DNA of 15,178 nt from CAVWDI01 sp046259385 (lineage in GTDB: Bacteria > Chloroflexota > Anaerolineae > Anaerolineales > UBA4823): assembly GCA_046259385.1 (NCBI GenBank), contig JBJYWI010000108.1, positions 1 through 15,178 on the forward strand, written 5' to 3'. Each line of letters starts with the position of its first letter. The stretch's first letter is position 1. This document shows positions 1-8,000 of the stretch, piece after piece. A program made the translations under genes and the position numbers. The notes under the pieces are model-generated. The model saw nothing but the letters and a program-made list of their open reading frames with translations, searched no databases and had not been told where the DNA came from.

Positions 1-36
1 CGTAGGTTCGATCCGCTTTTTTGGATTCTTTGCCAT
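1..36 (-). CDS. 5' end of an unidentified gene downstream of rpsR (partial)
   Basis: The first 12 codons are visible on the minus strand and read MAKNPKKRIEPT before the window ends. A GAGGA ribosome-binding site lies about 8 bases before the ATG, which supports a real start. The reading direction and position right after rpsR make it the probable fourth gene of the rpsF operon. The basic N-terminus would suit an RNA-binding protein or the cytoplasmic head of a membrane or secreted protein such as a foldase. Twelve residues are too few to identify it, so no function is claimed. Confidence 0.6.
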   Translation of the reverse strand, partial: MAKNPKKRIEPT

Positions 37-58
37 TATTTATATCCTCATATATTTG

Positions 59-81
59 ATTCTAATAAAGAGAATTAGAAT
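59..81 (-). other. AT-rich hairpin between rpsR and the next gene
   Basis: Eight bases (ATTCTAAT, 59-66) are the perfect inverted repeat of ATTAGAAT (74-81) around a 7-base loop. There is only one G-C pair per half-arm and no U-tract follows on the minus strand, so it does not look like an intrinsic terminator. It could be an mRNA processing or stability element within the operon, or chance in AT-rich sequence. The rest of the 91-base gap (37-127) holds the ribosome-binding site of the partial gene and a spare Shine-Dalgarno-like AAAGGAG at 110-116. Confidence 0.3.
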
Positions 82-127
82 TGAACAATCTTTCGTGAAT
101 GTTCCATTACTCCTTTATTTTTCGGGA

Positions 128-397
128 CTATCGCAAAACTTCCCCTGTAAAATGTAAAAATGCAAGATGACGTGCACGCTTGATTGCCCGTGCAAGCTCC
201 CGCTGGTGTTTTGCACAGGTGCCAGTTTGTCTTCTAGGTCGAATTTTTCCATCAGCGGTAATATATCTCTGGAGCAATTCAACATTCTTATAATTCAAAT
301 CAATTGTTGAGTCTGTACAAAATTGGCAAAATCGGGGACGTGAATAGTAACGCCTCACAGGGGTTTCGGAAACATTGTTTGAATTTTGATCGGACAT
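128..397 (-). CDS. rpsR: 30S ribosomal protein S18, zinc-binding type
   Basis: This 89-residue protein has the normal length of S18, which pairs with S6 on the platform of the small ribosomal subunit. The C-terminal half carries the S18 signature, with IRPRRQTGTCAKHQ followed by the basic helix RELARAIKRARHLAF. C24 and C27 (FCQFC) with C61 and H64 (CAKH) form the metal site of the zinc-binding paralogue of S18. The ATG is preceded by AAGGAG at a good distance. It is the third gene of rpsF-ssb-rpsR, a widely conserved order, 53 bases after ssb. Its expression should follow the rpsF leader upstream, because S6:S18 is the complex known to bind such leaders. Confidence 0.97.
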   Translation of the reverse strand: MSDQNSNNVSETPVRRYYSRPRFCQFCTDSTIDLNYKNVELLQRYITADGKIRPRRQTGTCAKHQRELARAIKRARHLAFLHFTGEVLR

Positions 398-450
398 TTT
401 TAACTCCTTAATTAGGAAAAATAAACATTTATAGATATGCTAACCGGGGT

Positions 451-837
451 TTATTCACTCTCATCTGTATAATCTGAAGAGGACGATCTTGTATCAGAAT
501 CACGTCTTGAATCAAGCATAATTATTTCATTCGCGACAATCTCTGTAGCGTAATGTTTGTTTCCTTCTGCATCATCCCAATGGCGATTCTGCAATCTTCC
601 TTCGATATACACCAGGCTCCCCTTTTTCAAATGTTGATTACATATTTCGGCGAGATTGCTCCAGGCAACAACATTGAACCATTCGGTTTCTGTCTTACGT
701 TCGCCTTCAGAGGTGCTCCATCTGCGTGTGGTTCCTAAGCTGAATGAGGTGACAGGTCGTCCCGAAGGGGTGAACCTCATTTCTGGGTCGCGGCCTAACC
801 GACCAATCAGCAGGACTTTATTTAAACCGCGGTTCAC
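451..837 (-). CDS. ssb: Single-stranded DNA-binding protein
   Basis: SSB coats single-stranded DNA in replication, repair and recombination. Residues 5-107 form the OB-fold with the family's hallmarks: NKVLLIGRLGRDPEMRFTPSG at the start, TEWFNVVAW in the middle and KKGSLVYIEGRL near residue 80. The start is GTG at 837, preceded by AGGAG at about 7 bases. The protein is short (128 residues): after the OB-fold there is only an 18-residue Ser/Asp/Arg-rich tail ending DYTDESE. The usual acidic tip ending in Pro-Phe, which docks repair and replication partners, is absent although the stop codon is clear. The tail is still acidic. It lies between rpsF (28-base gap) and rpsR, the standard place for the housekeeping copy. 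Confidence 0.96.
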   Translation of the reverse strand: MNRGLNKVLLIGRLGRDPEMRFTPSGRPVTSFSLGTTRRWSTSEGERKTETEWFNVVAWSNLAEICNQHLKKGSLVYIEGRLQNRHWDDAEGNKHYATEIVANEIIMLDSRRDSDTRSSSSDYTDESE

Positions 838-865
838 TTTTATCTCCTGGAAATTAACGAATTGC

Positions 866-1147
866 TTAAATAGATATCAATGAATAGCGCATCACAGATT
901 CAAGATAGCGAAGATTTCGTTCCAACTGAGAACAAAATGAAGGAGCCATTTTAGCGTGCATTAACACGTATTGGCCTTCAATTTGTTTGTTTATAGGGTA
1001 GGCTAATCTTTTCTTACCCCATAATTCAGTATTTGAAATTTCGCCGCCATCATCCGTAATCCAATCCTTTATACGCTTAACGACATCATCTAGCGAGCTT
1101 TCATCCAGATCCGGATGAACTATTGCAATTATTTCATACTGACGCAT
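866..1147 (-). CDS. rpsF: 30S ribosomal protein S6
   Basis: S6 binds S18 and the central domain of 16S rRNA. The 93-residue product begins MRQYEIIAIVHPDLDE, contains the family motif WGKKRLAYPI at 43-52 and ends with the helix LERNLRYLESVMRYSL. I chose the ATG at 1147 although the frame stays open upstream to 1213. AAAGGAGG sits about 7 bases before this ATG, the length then matches the family, and the 22 upstream codons fall in the structured leader and do not resemble S6. It is first gene of rpsF-ssb-rpsR. Its ribosome-binding site is partly inside a predicted hairpin, which suggests translational feedback. Confidence 0.96.
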   Translation of the reverse strand: MRQYEIIAIVHPDLDESSLDDVVKRIKDWITDDGGEISNTELWGKKRLAYPINKQIEGQYVLMHAKMAPSFCSQLERNLRYLESVMRYSLISI

Positions 1148-1153
1148 TGGGTG

Positions 1154-1232
1154 CCTCCTTTCCTTGGGATTGCCCCAGGTCATCACCTTGGGTGAGCCTG
1201 GAGCGGAAAGCAAGCCTGTTTAGGCATAGCTG
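1154..1232 (-). promoter_or_regulatory. Structured rpsF leader, candidate S6:S18 autoregulatory element
   Basis: Read on the minus strand, three nested stems fit together. The outer stem is CTTTCC (1205-1210) with GGAAAG (1158-1163). The middle stem is CTCCAGG (1197-1203) with CCTGGGG (1173-1179), with one G-U pair. The inner stem is TCACC (1191-1195) with GGTGA (1183-1187) around a 3-base loop. The 3' side of the outer stem overlaps the AAAGGAGG ribosome-binding site of rpsF (1154-1161). A CCG lies where the outer stem opens into an asymmetric internal loop; a CCG in such a position is the known recognition feature of S6:S18 leaders. A smaller hairpin (GCCT/AGGC flanked by AGC/GCT, about 1211-1231) lies just upstream. 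The stems are seen directly; the function is inferred from family knowledge. Confidence 0.6.
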
Positions 1233-1450
1233 AGTGAAGAGTCTATCATAATCTATCCGAATCGTACAGGGATGTATACATTGGGAGACTTTTTTAATGA
1301 TGTTCAAACCAGAACCTTCAAAAAAATCCAAATAAATAATAATCGAATATAAATCAAGAAGATAAACAAAACATAATTTATAATCAATTCAAACTGTTTT
1401 GATGGACGAAATTTCAGACCACCCATCCTAATAAATAATGAGGAATTTTG
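1233..1450. other. Intergenic region between divergent rpsF and amrA
   Basis: No gene is visible here. On the minus strand TATGAT (1245-1250) is a possible -10 that would give rpsF a leader of about 90 bases, but I find no convincing -35 for it. On the plus strand a perfect TATAAT occurs at 1379-1384, also without a good -35 and in very AT-rich sequence. GAGGA at 1440-1444 is the ribosome-binding site of amrA. Promoters for both genes must lie here, but I cannot place them firmly. Confidence 0.4.
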
Positions 1451-2023
1451 ATGAGCGATGAATTAAACCAGACGGAACGAGAAATATTATTAAGAGCAGC
1501 TAGGAACGCTATCGAAAAAGCCGTATTAGGAATATTTGACTTAGATGTCAATAAGGAAAGAATTCCTGAGAGTCTTAATGAACATGGCGCAACATTTGTT
1601 ACTCTAACAAAAAACGGGTTGTTGAGAGGTTGCATTGGTGCACTCAACCCTACTAAACCCTTAATCGATGACGTGTGCGAACATGCTGTAGCAGCAGCAA
1701 TGGACGATTTCCGTTTTCCACCCCTTGGACCTGATGAAGTTGATCAAATTAGAATTGAAATATCCCGAATATCACCCCCCCTGGAAATTAATTTTGCAAA
1801 CATTGATGAGCTATTGAGTGAAATTCAACCTGGAGTAGATGGGATTATCATCAGAGACGGTAACGCGAGAGCCACTTTTTTACCACAGGTATGGACAAAA
1901 ATCCCCGATAAAGAAAAATTCTTAAGTAATTTGTGCAAGAAGATGGGAGCGCCTGCAGATCTTTGGAAGAAAAAGAAAATAGAGGTTCTGAAATACCAGG
2001 TTGAGGAATTTTCAGAGGAATAG
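1451..2023 (+). CDS. amrA: AMMECR1 family protein (AmmeMemoRadiSam system protein A)
   Basis: The 190-residue product is one AMMECR1 domain. The diagnostic LRGCIG motif is at 58-63, preceded by FVTLTKNG and followed by DDVCEHAVAAAMDDFRFPPL. The C-terminal half has the family strand GIIIRDGNARATFLPQVW at 131-148. In many bacteria and archaea this protein is encoded with a Memo-like protein and a radical SAM enzyme; the cysteine-bearing motif is thought to be an active or binding site, but the reaction is unknown. Neither partner is in this window. I start at the ATG at 1451, with GAGGA about 6 bases upstream, rather than the in-frame TTG one codon earlier. Its stop is 8 bases from the stop of the convergent glycosidase gene. 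Confidence 0.9.
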   Translation: MSDELNQTEREILLRAARNAIEKAVLGIFDLDVNKERIPESLNEHGATFVTLTKNGLLRGCIGALNPTKPLIDDVCEHAVAAAMDDFRFPPLGPDEVDQIRIEISRISPPLEINFANIDELLSEIQPGVDGIIIRDGNARATFLPQVWTKIPDKEKFLSNLCKKMGAPADLWKKKKIEVLKYQVEEFSEE

Positions 2024-2031
2024 ATGCGGTT

Positions 2032-4407
2032 TTATATCGAAACCAATCTAGGTTCAGAATCAGTAAATTCTAAAGATTTCCCTTCAGGAAAAGTAATCGT
2101 GGTATTTTCAAAATCCCGGATGATTGAAGTACCACGGTAATTTATTCTAACTGGCCATTTAAATGGATTGATCCCTTCAAGCGCAATTTTCCTGGGAGAA
2201 AAGATACGAACACCAAGCGATCTCAAAAATAGCCCCAAAGGAGCTAGACCTGTCAGGGCATTTTTCTCACCAATACCATTACCATCTTCAACATTGTAGT
2301 ACATTCGGAAGTTTCGATCAGTTTTAAGATTATATATTACAACTTTCATCAGTTTTTCCACCAATTCCCCAGCATATTGGCGGTATCCATATCGCAGTAA
2401 ACCTTCTCCTATAATGGAATTCCACTGCACATTTAATAAACTGGTTTGGCTTTCTTCTTTAAATAAAAGCGATTGCAAACTGGGAGGAATACCATATGGT
2501 TTCCAAAATTTATCCGGGTTGATTATATAGTTTTCTATAAGTTCTTTGGCATTATCGGTTTCGGAAATTCCTGACCAAAGGGGAAGAAATGATGTTTGAT
2601 CCATAGCCGTGTATCCGGCGTTGTAAACGGTAAAAATGTCTTGTGGATTTAAATTTCTGATCTCAATTTTTGAAACTTTCTTGTATTGAAGTTTTCCTGT
2701 TATCCGACCTGTTCCAAGGTGCCAATTAATTTCTTCCCCATTAATTTGCTCTATCCTGTGATTACCAGATGCTCCGCACCCATAAACATAAATAGTGGGA
2801 TTCCTAGAAGTGGCATCGCTAGTCTCTATATGAAAAACCAATCGAGTGATTTGGTCAAAAACAGCATCGAGAAAAATTATTCCGGATCCGATCTGTTTAC
2901 CCAATATAGAAATTTTTGAACTGAAATGTGAGTCACGATCTCGGTCAGAATACATTTTTTCATCGGGTATCCAAAACTCATTTAAAGTATCCTTCAATTT
3001 TTTTATTTTGTATTCAAGAAAAGGAATGATTTCAACCTGTTCAAGTGTTTCTGCAATTTTTTTGAGAGAGATACATTCCTGATATAGAAACGAACATAGT
3101 GAAGGGCTTTCAGAGGTTTGAATATCAATTCCTAGAGATCCGGGAATCCAATGATCGTAATTTAGATTTTCATCAAAACCTATTTGTAAAGGGTGGTCCC
3201 ATTCAGGGATTCCATCCATATCACGATCGTGCGATTTGGAAAACCAGCAGTCGATAAATTTTTGCAATTTTGGGAAAGCACTTTTAAGAAATAGATAACT
3301 TTGATTGTATTCAAATATGCGCCAGGTGAGAGTCGCTAAAACAGGTGTAGCTAAAAGCCTGCTTCTTTGCCCTGCGATTCCTAGTTTCCAATCAATAAAC
3401 CCGGAGTCATTCTGAACAGAAAAAAAATTTTCCAAAATTCCTTGAGCAAAATCCGTTGATGAGGGTAGAAGAAAATCTAGTAAAAAGTATCCATCTAACG
3501 GGGATTGACCATTCCACATGTGATTGTAATCACTACCATCACCCCGCAAGGAAAAACCCTGGTCTGGTGTTCTGTTAAGAACAAATGAAGGATAAGGCAA
3601 ATGGTTTGATGGTCCAAAAAAAAGACCGTTTACAATGTTCTGTGACAGCATAAACGCCGCATCCCAATCAGAATCGCCAGTATAGATCTCAATCTGACCC
3701 TGGTTAATCAAGTGTATTTTGGCTTTTTCTGAATCCCATTTTCTGGTTGCGATTTCTCTAGCAAACTTGAATGAAGATTTTTTATCCGAGAGAGCCGCAT
3801 GAGACCAGGTAAAGAATTGGGGTTTACCTGTGAGTAATTCAAATTCAAGCTCAAGTGAAGGATAGGATCCTGATGCAGATCTGGGTCCATTTGTAATAAA
3901 GACTACTGGAAACAACCCATTCGAAATACCAGCCAGAACAGTGGCTGTTTGTTCTGTGTTATGCGAAAACCTTTCGCCGTCTGCTGGAGAAAGGATTCCG
4001 GTCCAATTTATTAATAACTTTTTATTTGTTTCGTTGTTATTAATAATACAAAAGCGTCCAGCAATCGATTTTGAATTTGGAACCCAATACTCCATTAAAA
4101 CGTCTATACCAGGAAAAGGAGAACAGGATAATTCTATAAAATTTGGGAATATTGATTTGAATATTGGCGGATTATGAAAATCATTTGGTGTAGTGATTTC
4201 AATATTGTTAAGAACAAATTGTGGAAACAACCGAATTGAGCGCGCTCTCAAGCCGTATGTTGTGTTCAATGATAAGGCTTGCGGTTCCCTATCTGCAAGT
4301 GCAAGCTCCCAGATTTGATCATCAAAATAATCCGGTGGTGTGATTCGTGCATCCGCTGCCAAATTAAGGCATAGTGGATCGTTCATTGACAGATTCCAGA
4401 AGCGCAT
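2032..4407 (-). CDS. MGH1/GH63-like glycoside hydrolase, cytoplasmic
   Basis: The 791-residue protein looks like a retaining-fold relative of the (alpha/alpha)6-barrel GH63/MGH1 glycosidases. Residues 1-240 form a beta-rich N-terminal domain and 245-735 the barrel. Family-like segments are MWNGQSPLDGYFLLDF (297-312), DRDMDGIPEWDHPLQIGFDENLNYD (394-418), TSFLPLWSGI (605-614) and YYNVEDGNGIGEKNALTGLAPLGLF (703-727). By analogy with GH63, D412 and E707 are the candidate acid and base. Residues 733-791 form a short beta-rich tail. Residues about 493-603 interrupt the barrel and look like an inserted beta domain. No signal peptide or membrane segment is seen, so it should act on intracellular oligosaccharides or glycosides; the substrate cannot be read from sequence. 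The ATG at 4407 has no Shine-Dalgarno, but a promoter ends 6 bases before it, pointing to a leaderless mRNA. Another ATG is 7 codons inside. Confidence 0.7.
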   Translation of the reverse strand: MRFWNLSMNDPLCLNLAADARITPPDYFDDQIWELALADREPQALSLNTTYGLRARSIRLFPQFVLNNIEITTPNDFHNPPIFKSIFPNFIELSCSPFPGIDVLMEYWVPNSKSIAGRFCIINNNETNKKLLINWTGILSPADGERFSHNTEQTATVLAGISNGLFPVVFITNGPRSASGSYPSLELEFELLTGKPQFFTWSHAALSDKKSSFKFAREIATRKWDSEKAKIHLINQGQIEIYTGDSDWDAAFMLSQNIVNGLFFGPSNHLPYPSFVLNRTPDQGFSLRGDGSDYNHMWNGQSPLDGYFLLDFLLPSSTDFAQGILENFFSVQNDSGFIDWKLGIAGQRSRLLATPVLATLTWRIFEYNQSYLFLKSAFPKLQKFIDCWFSKSHDRDMDGIPEWDHPLQIGFDENLNYDHWIPGSLGIDIQTSESPSLCSFLYQECISLKKIAETLEQVEIIPFLEYKIKKLKDTLNEFWIPDEKMYSDRDRDSHFSSKISILGKQIGSGIIFLDAVFDQITRLVFHIETSDATSRNPTIYVYGCGASGNHRIEQINGEEINWHLGTGRITGKLQYKKVSKIEIRNLNPQDIFTVYNAGYTAMDQTSFLPLWSGISETDNAKELIENYIINPDKFWKPYGIPPSLQSLLFKEESQTSLLNVQWNSIIGEGLLRYGYRQYAGELVEKLMKVVIYNLKTDRNFRMYYNVEDGNGIGEKNALTGLAPLGLFLRSLGVRIFSPRKIALEGINPFKWPVRINYRGTSIIRDFENTTITFPEGKSLEFTDSEPRLVSI

Positions 4408-4442
4408 ACTTACATTTTATGGCATCTATTAATTTCGGTCAA
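4405..4442 (-). promoter_or_regulatory. Promoter of the glycosidase gene, predicted leaderless start
   Basis: On the minus strand, TTGACC (4437-4442) and TAAAAT (4414-4419) are separated by exactly 17 bases; each matches the sigma-70 consensus at five of six positions. The -10 ends 6 bases before the ATG at 4407, so the usual initiation point falls on the A of the start codon. No Shine-Dalgarno precedes that ATG, which agrees with a leaderless transcript. Confidence 0.65.
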
Positions 4443-4451
4443 AGGTAATAA

Positions 4452-4479
4452 TTTCCAGAATTGATTTTAGTGCTACAAT
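4452..4479 (+). promoter_or_regulatory. Promoter of the maoC gene, extended -10 type
   Basis: TGCTACAAT (4471-4479) is an extended -10, matching TGn plus five of six bases of TATAAT. The best -35 is TTTCCA (4452-4457), four of six, at 16 bases. Initiation near 4486 would give a leader of about 29 bases carrying AAGGAG at 4501-4506 before the ATG at 4515. It lies back to back with the glycosidase promoter in the same 107-base gap. Confidence 0.5.
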
Positions 4480-4514
4480 CTTAATTTCGTCATCGCATAT
4501 AAGGAGTATGAGAA

Positions 4515-4982
4515 ATGAATCCAATACATGAATCACCCAGAGGAATGTATTTTGAAGAATTTGAACCGGGACAAAAGATTATTTCTGTTGGAAGAACTGT
4601 CACTGAGAGTGATATCGTAAATTTTGCAGGATTGTCCGGTGATTACACCCAAATCCATACCGATGTTGAATACAGTAAAACAACTCCTATAGGTAAGAGA
4701 GTTGCGCATGGATTACTGGTTATGGCGATCGCGTCCGGATTAGCTGCCCAAACCGGAGTTTTAGAGGGGACTGTGCTTGTATTTCGTGAAATTACTCACT
4801 GGAAATTTGTCAAACCAGTATTTATCGGCGATACCATCCATGTCGAATTGATTGTAAAATCAGTCAAAGAAATTCGGCGAATTGGCGGGGGTTCCGTTGA
4901 AATTACACTAGGTGTTCAAAATCAAGATAACGAGACAGTGATGAAGGGTGAATGGGTAGTTTTGATGTCCGCTAAGGATTAA
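4515..4982 (+). CDS. MaoC-like hot-dog fold dehydratase
   Basis: The 155-residue protein is a single MaoC/(R)-specific enoyl-CoA hydratase domain. These enzymes hydrate trans-2-enoyl-CoA, or dehydrate 3-hydroxyacyl-CoA, linking beta-oxidation and polyester or fatty-acid metabolism. The hydratase motif is GDYTQIHTD, with D43 and H48 as the D-x4-H catalytic pair, followed by the helix RVAHGLLVMAIASGL (62-76). The C-terminal strands FREITHWKFVKPVFIGDTIHVE are typical. The ATG is preceded by AAGGAG 8 bases upstream. The penicillin-binding protein gene follows 31 bases downstream in the same direction, and its own ribosome-binding site is poor, so the two may be co-transcribed; I see no functional link. 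The acyl chain it prefers cannot be told from sequence. Confidence 0.88.
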   Translation: MNPIHESPRGMYFEEFEPGQKIISVGRTVTESDIVNFAGLSGDYTQIHTDVEYSKTTPIGKRVAHGLLVMAIASGLAAQTGVLEGTVLVFREITHWKFVKPVFIGDTIHVELIVKSVKEIRRIGGGSVEITLGVQNQDNETVMKGEWVVLMSAKD

Positions 4983-5013
4983 TCACTTGAGGTTGGGTTA
5001 TTAGAAATCGATT

Positions 5014-8000
5014 ATGAAAAACAGCGGAAATCCTGAAAAGGATATTTCTCCTATTGCTCGGTTCAGAAGGTTGATCGAGAATCTCGGCGTGCATACAGAT
5101 AATGATTATACACAAGGTGAACCTCAGGATACTGAATTATTATCAATGGATGAAACCAACAAAGGTCCAATTGACAGTTTTGAGTCAGGGCAGGAACAGC
5201 AAACTGAGGATAGCCTTGATGACACTTTACCGGTAAAAATCTCAATCGAAAGCGATTCAACTACAGTTCATGGAGCATCTCCAAAGGTCGAAGCGCGATT
5301 TAACATTGAGAATGGTCAAAAGGAATATTCAAGGCGGGAAATATCAAGCAGTACGATTGATACTTCCGATAATAAAACACCTGCTTTATCACGTACAAAT
5401 AAAATACAAACAAAAAGTTCACAAAAAAAAGTCGAGCGGAAGAGAATTGCTTCAAAATCGAATAAACGATCCGGTTGGAGGAGTGGCCTAATGGGATGTC
5501 TTATTCGACTGTCTCTCTTCCTTTTATTTCTCCTGATAATACTCGGGCTATGTTCTGTTTCATTTGGTCTAATTCAATATTATCAGATAGCATCGACGCT
5601 TCCCGATATCAGTGATTTAAGGGAGAGCGCTTCAAAATTCGAGACTACCCGAATACTTGATCGCAATGGAAATATACTTTACGAAATTTTGGATCCGAAT
5701 GCTGGTCGGAGAACATATGTTCCTCTGGAAAGAATCTCACCATTTTTAGTTGCTGCTACCGTAGCGACTGAAGATAAGGGATTTTATACACACCCCGGTT
5801 TCGACCCTGCAGCAATATTGCGGGCATTTATACAAAACTACCAGGGTGGTGAGACGGTTTCCGGAGCATCCACGATAACCCAACAATTAGCACGTACATT
5901 ACTTTTTTCACCTGAAGAAAGATATGAACAATCGTATAGTCGAAAGATTCGAGAAGCGGTCCTGGCAACAGAAATCACAAGAAGATACACAAAAGATGAA
6001 ATACTGGAGTTATATTTAAATGAGATCTATTATGGCAATTTAGCTTACGGAGTTCAAGCGGCATCTGAAACCTATTTCAATACCACTGCTGATAAATTAA
6101 CTTTAGGGCAGGCAGCCTTTCTGGCTGGATTACCACAGGCGCCCGCAGTGTATGATGTTTATACAAACAGTGAGGCAGCATTCTCGCGCATGGAAGATGT
6201 TCTCTTACTAATGTATCAGACAAGCCAGGAGCAGGGATGTATTTATGTAAGCAATAATTCACAAAGAATCTGCTTGAACCCGGTCGATGTAACAGAGGCG
6301 GTGGTTGAAGTAAGGAATTTTGAATTTGAATCTCCTGACATCAAAATTCGTTCACCTCATTGGGTCAATTACATCCGGTCACTTTTAGAAGAACAATATG
6401 ATCCACAAACCATTTATCGTTCTGGATTTTCTGTATACACCACGCTTGACCCGGATTTACAAAATCGTGCGGAGAATATTATTCAAGAACATTTAGAAGA
6501 TTTGAAGAAAAATAATGCCAATGACGCCGCTCTGGTTGCAATAATTCCATCCTCAGGTGAGATACTTGCAATGGTAGGTTCATCTGATTTCTTCAGCGAA
6601 GATATTTCCGGACAGGTAAATATGGCAATAAGCCCGAGGCAACCAGGATCAGCTATAAAACCCATAACTTATCTGGGAGCCTTTGAAAAGGGGTGGACAC
6701 CGGCTACATTGCTGTGGGATGTTCCCTCTGAATTTCCCCCTTCGGGATCTGAAAATGACCAACGCCCTGCCTACAAACCGGTTAATTACGATGGTCGATT
6801 CCATGGACCTATCACAGTCCGTTCAGCTCTGGCAAATTCATACAATGTGCCAGCTGTGAAAGCGCTTGATTTTATCGGGATTTACGATGATCCTTCAACT
6901 CAATGGGAGGATGGCTTTGTCGCGATTGCAAAGCGGTTGGGGATTACTACTTTAACCCAGGATGATTACGGCCTTTCATTAACATTGGGCGGCGGTGAGG
7001 TTACGCTACTAGAACTTACCAATGCATTTGCGAGCTTTGCAAACAACGGTCGATTTATTCAACCCGTAGCAATTACTAAAATACTGGATTATGATGGGAA
7101 TCTGGTGTTTGAACATAAACAATCTCCTGGCGTGCAGGTCATGCGGCCTGAGCATGCGTTTTTAATTAGCTCAATCCTGTCCGATAACAAAGCTCGATCG
7201 CCAGCGATGGGCTCTGATTCAGTGTTGAATCTGCCTTTCCCGGCAGCAGTAAAAACCGGTACTACCAATGATTTCAGAGACAGCTTGACAGTTGGGTATA
7301 CCCCTGATTTGTCAGTGGGTATTTGGGTTGGGAATGCAGATTACACGCCGATGATTAATATAAGTGGATTGCGTGGTGCAGCACCTATTTGGGCTCAATT
7401 TATGAGATTGTCGATTCCAGAGATTAGCGGAGATAATCCATCTACTTTTACACGACCTGGTGGGATTGTCGAACGTGAAATTTGTAAATTAACAGGCGCG
7501 GAGCCTTCCGATTGGTGTAACAATAAGACAATTGAATACTTTGCTGCTGACCAACCACCACTTTCAAAATCGCAGGATTTATGGCAAGAAATGCTTATAG
7601 ATACATGGACAGGTCTTAAAGCTTCTGCTGCTTGTTCTGAATATACTGAGGAAAAATTTTTACTCAATGTTGAAGATCCGTGGGCTAGAAAATGGTTGCG
7701 TAATAGTCCTCAGGGAGAAAATTGGCTTGAGGAAAATGGGTTTGAAGGCAAGATAGATTTTTCACCAGACCGTGAATGCAACGAAGACGACCCCCAGCCC
7801 ATAATCGAGTTCACCTCACCAGAAAAGCATGAAACAATCACCTCCAATCCTTTGAGAATTTATGGAATTGCTGATGCAAGCGACTGGTTCAAATCAGTGA
7901 AATTAGAATTTGGTATGGGTGAAGAACCTGAGGATTGGGAAACGCTTGCAAAAGGTAATGAACAAATCAACCGTTCGGAACTCCTATATACATGGGACTT

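Noticed and set aside
1148..1213. N-terminal extension of S6 by 22 codons
   Set aside because: AAAGGAGG and the family start MRQYEIIAIV place the start at 1147; the extra codons encode the hairpin leader.
1134..1331. Minus-strand 65-codon frame upstream of rpsF
   Set aside because: It overlaps the structured leader and the rpsF start in another frame, resembles no protein and has no Shine-Dalgarno.
2023..2048. Hairpin GGTTT/AAACC (with outer GAT/ATC) between the convergent stops of amrA and the glycosidase as a two-way terminator
   Set aside because: The stem is only five base pairs with a mismatched base, and neither strand has a T-run after it, so an intrinsic terminator is not supported.
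4988..5016. Promoter TTGAGG-N17-GATTAT in front of the penicillin-binding protein gene
   Set aside because: The -10 would overlap the ATG, so transcripts would begin after the start codon.
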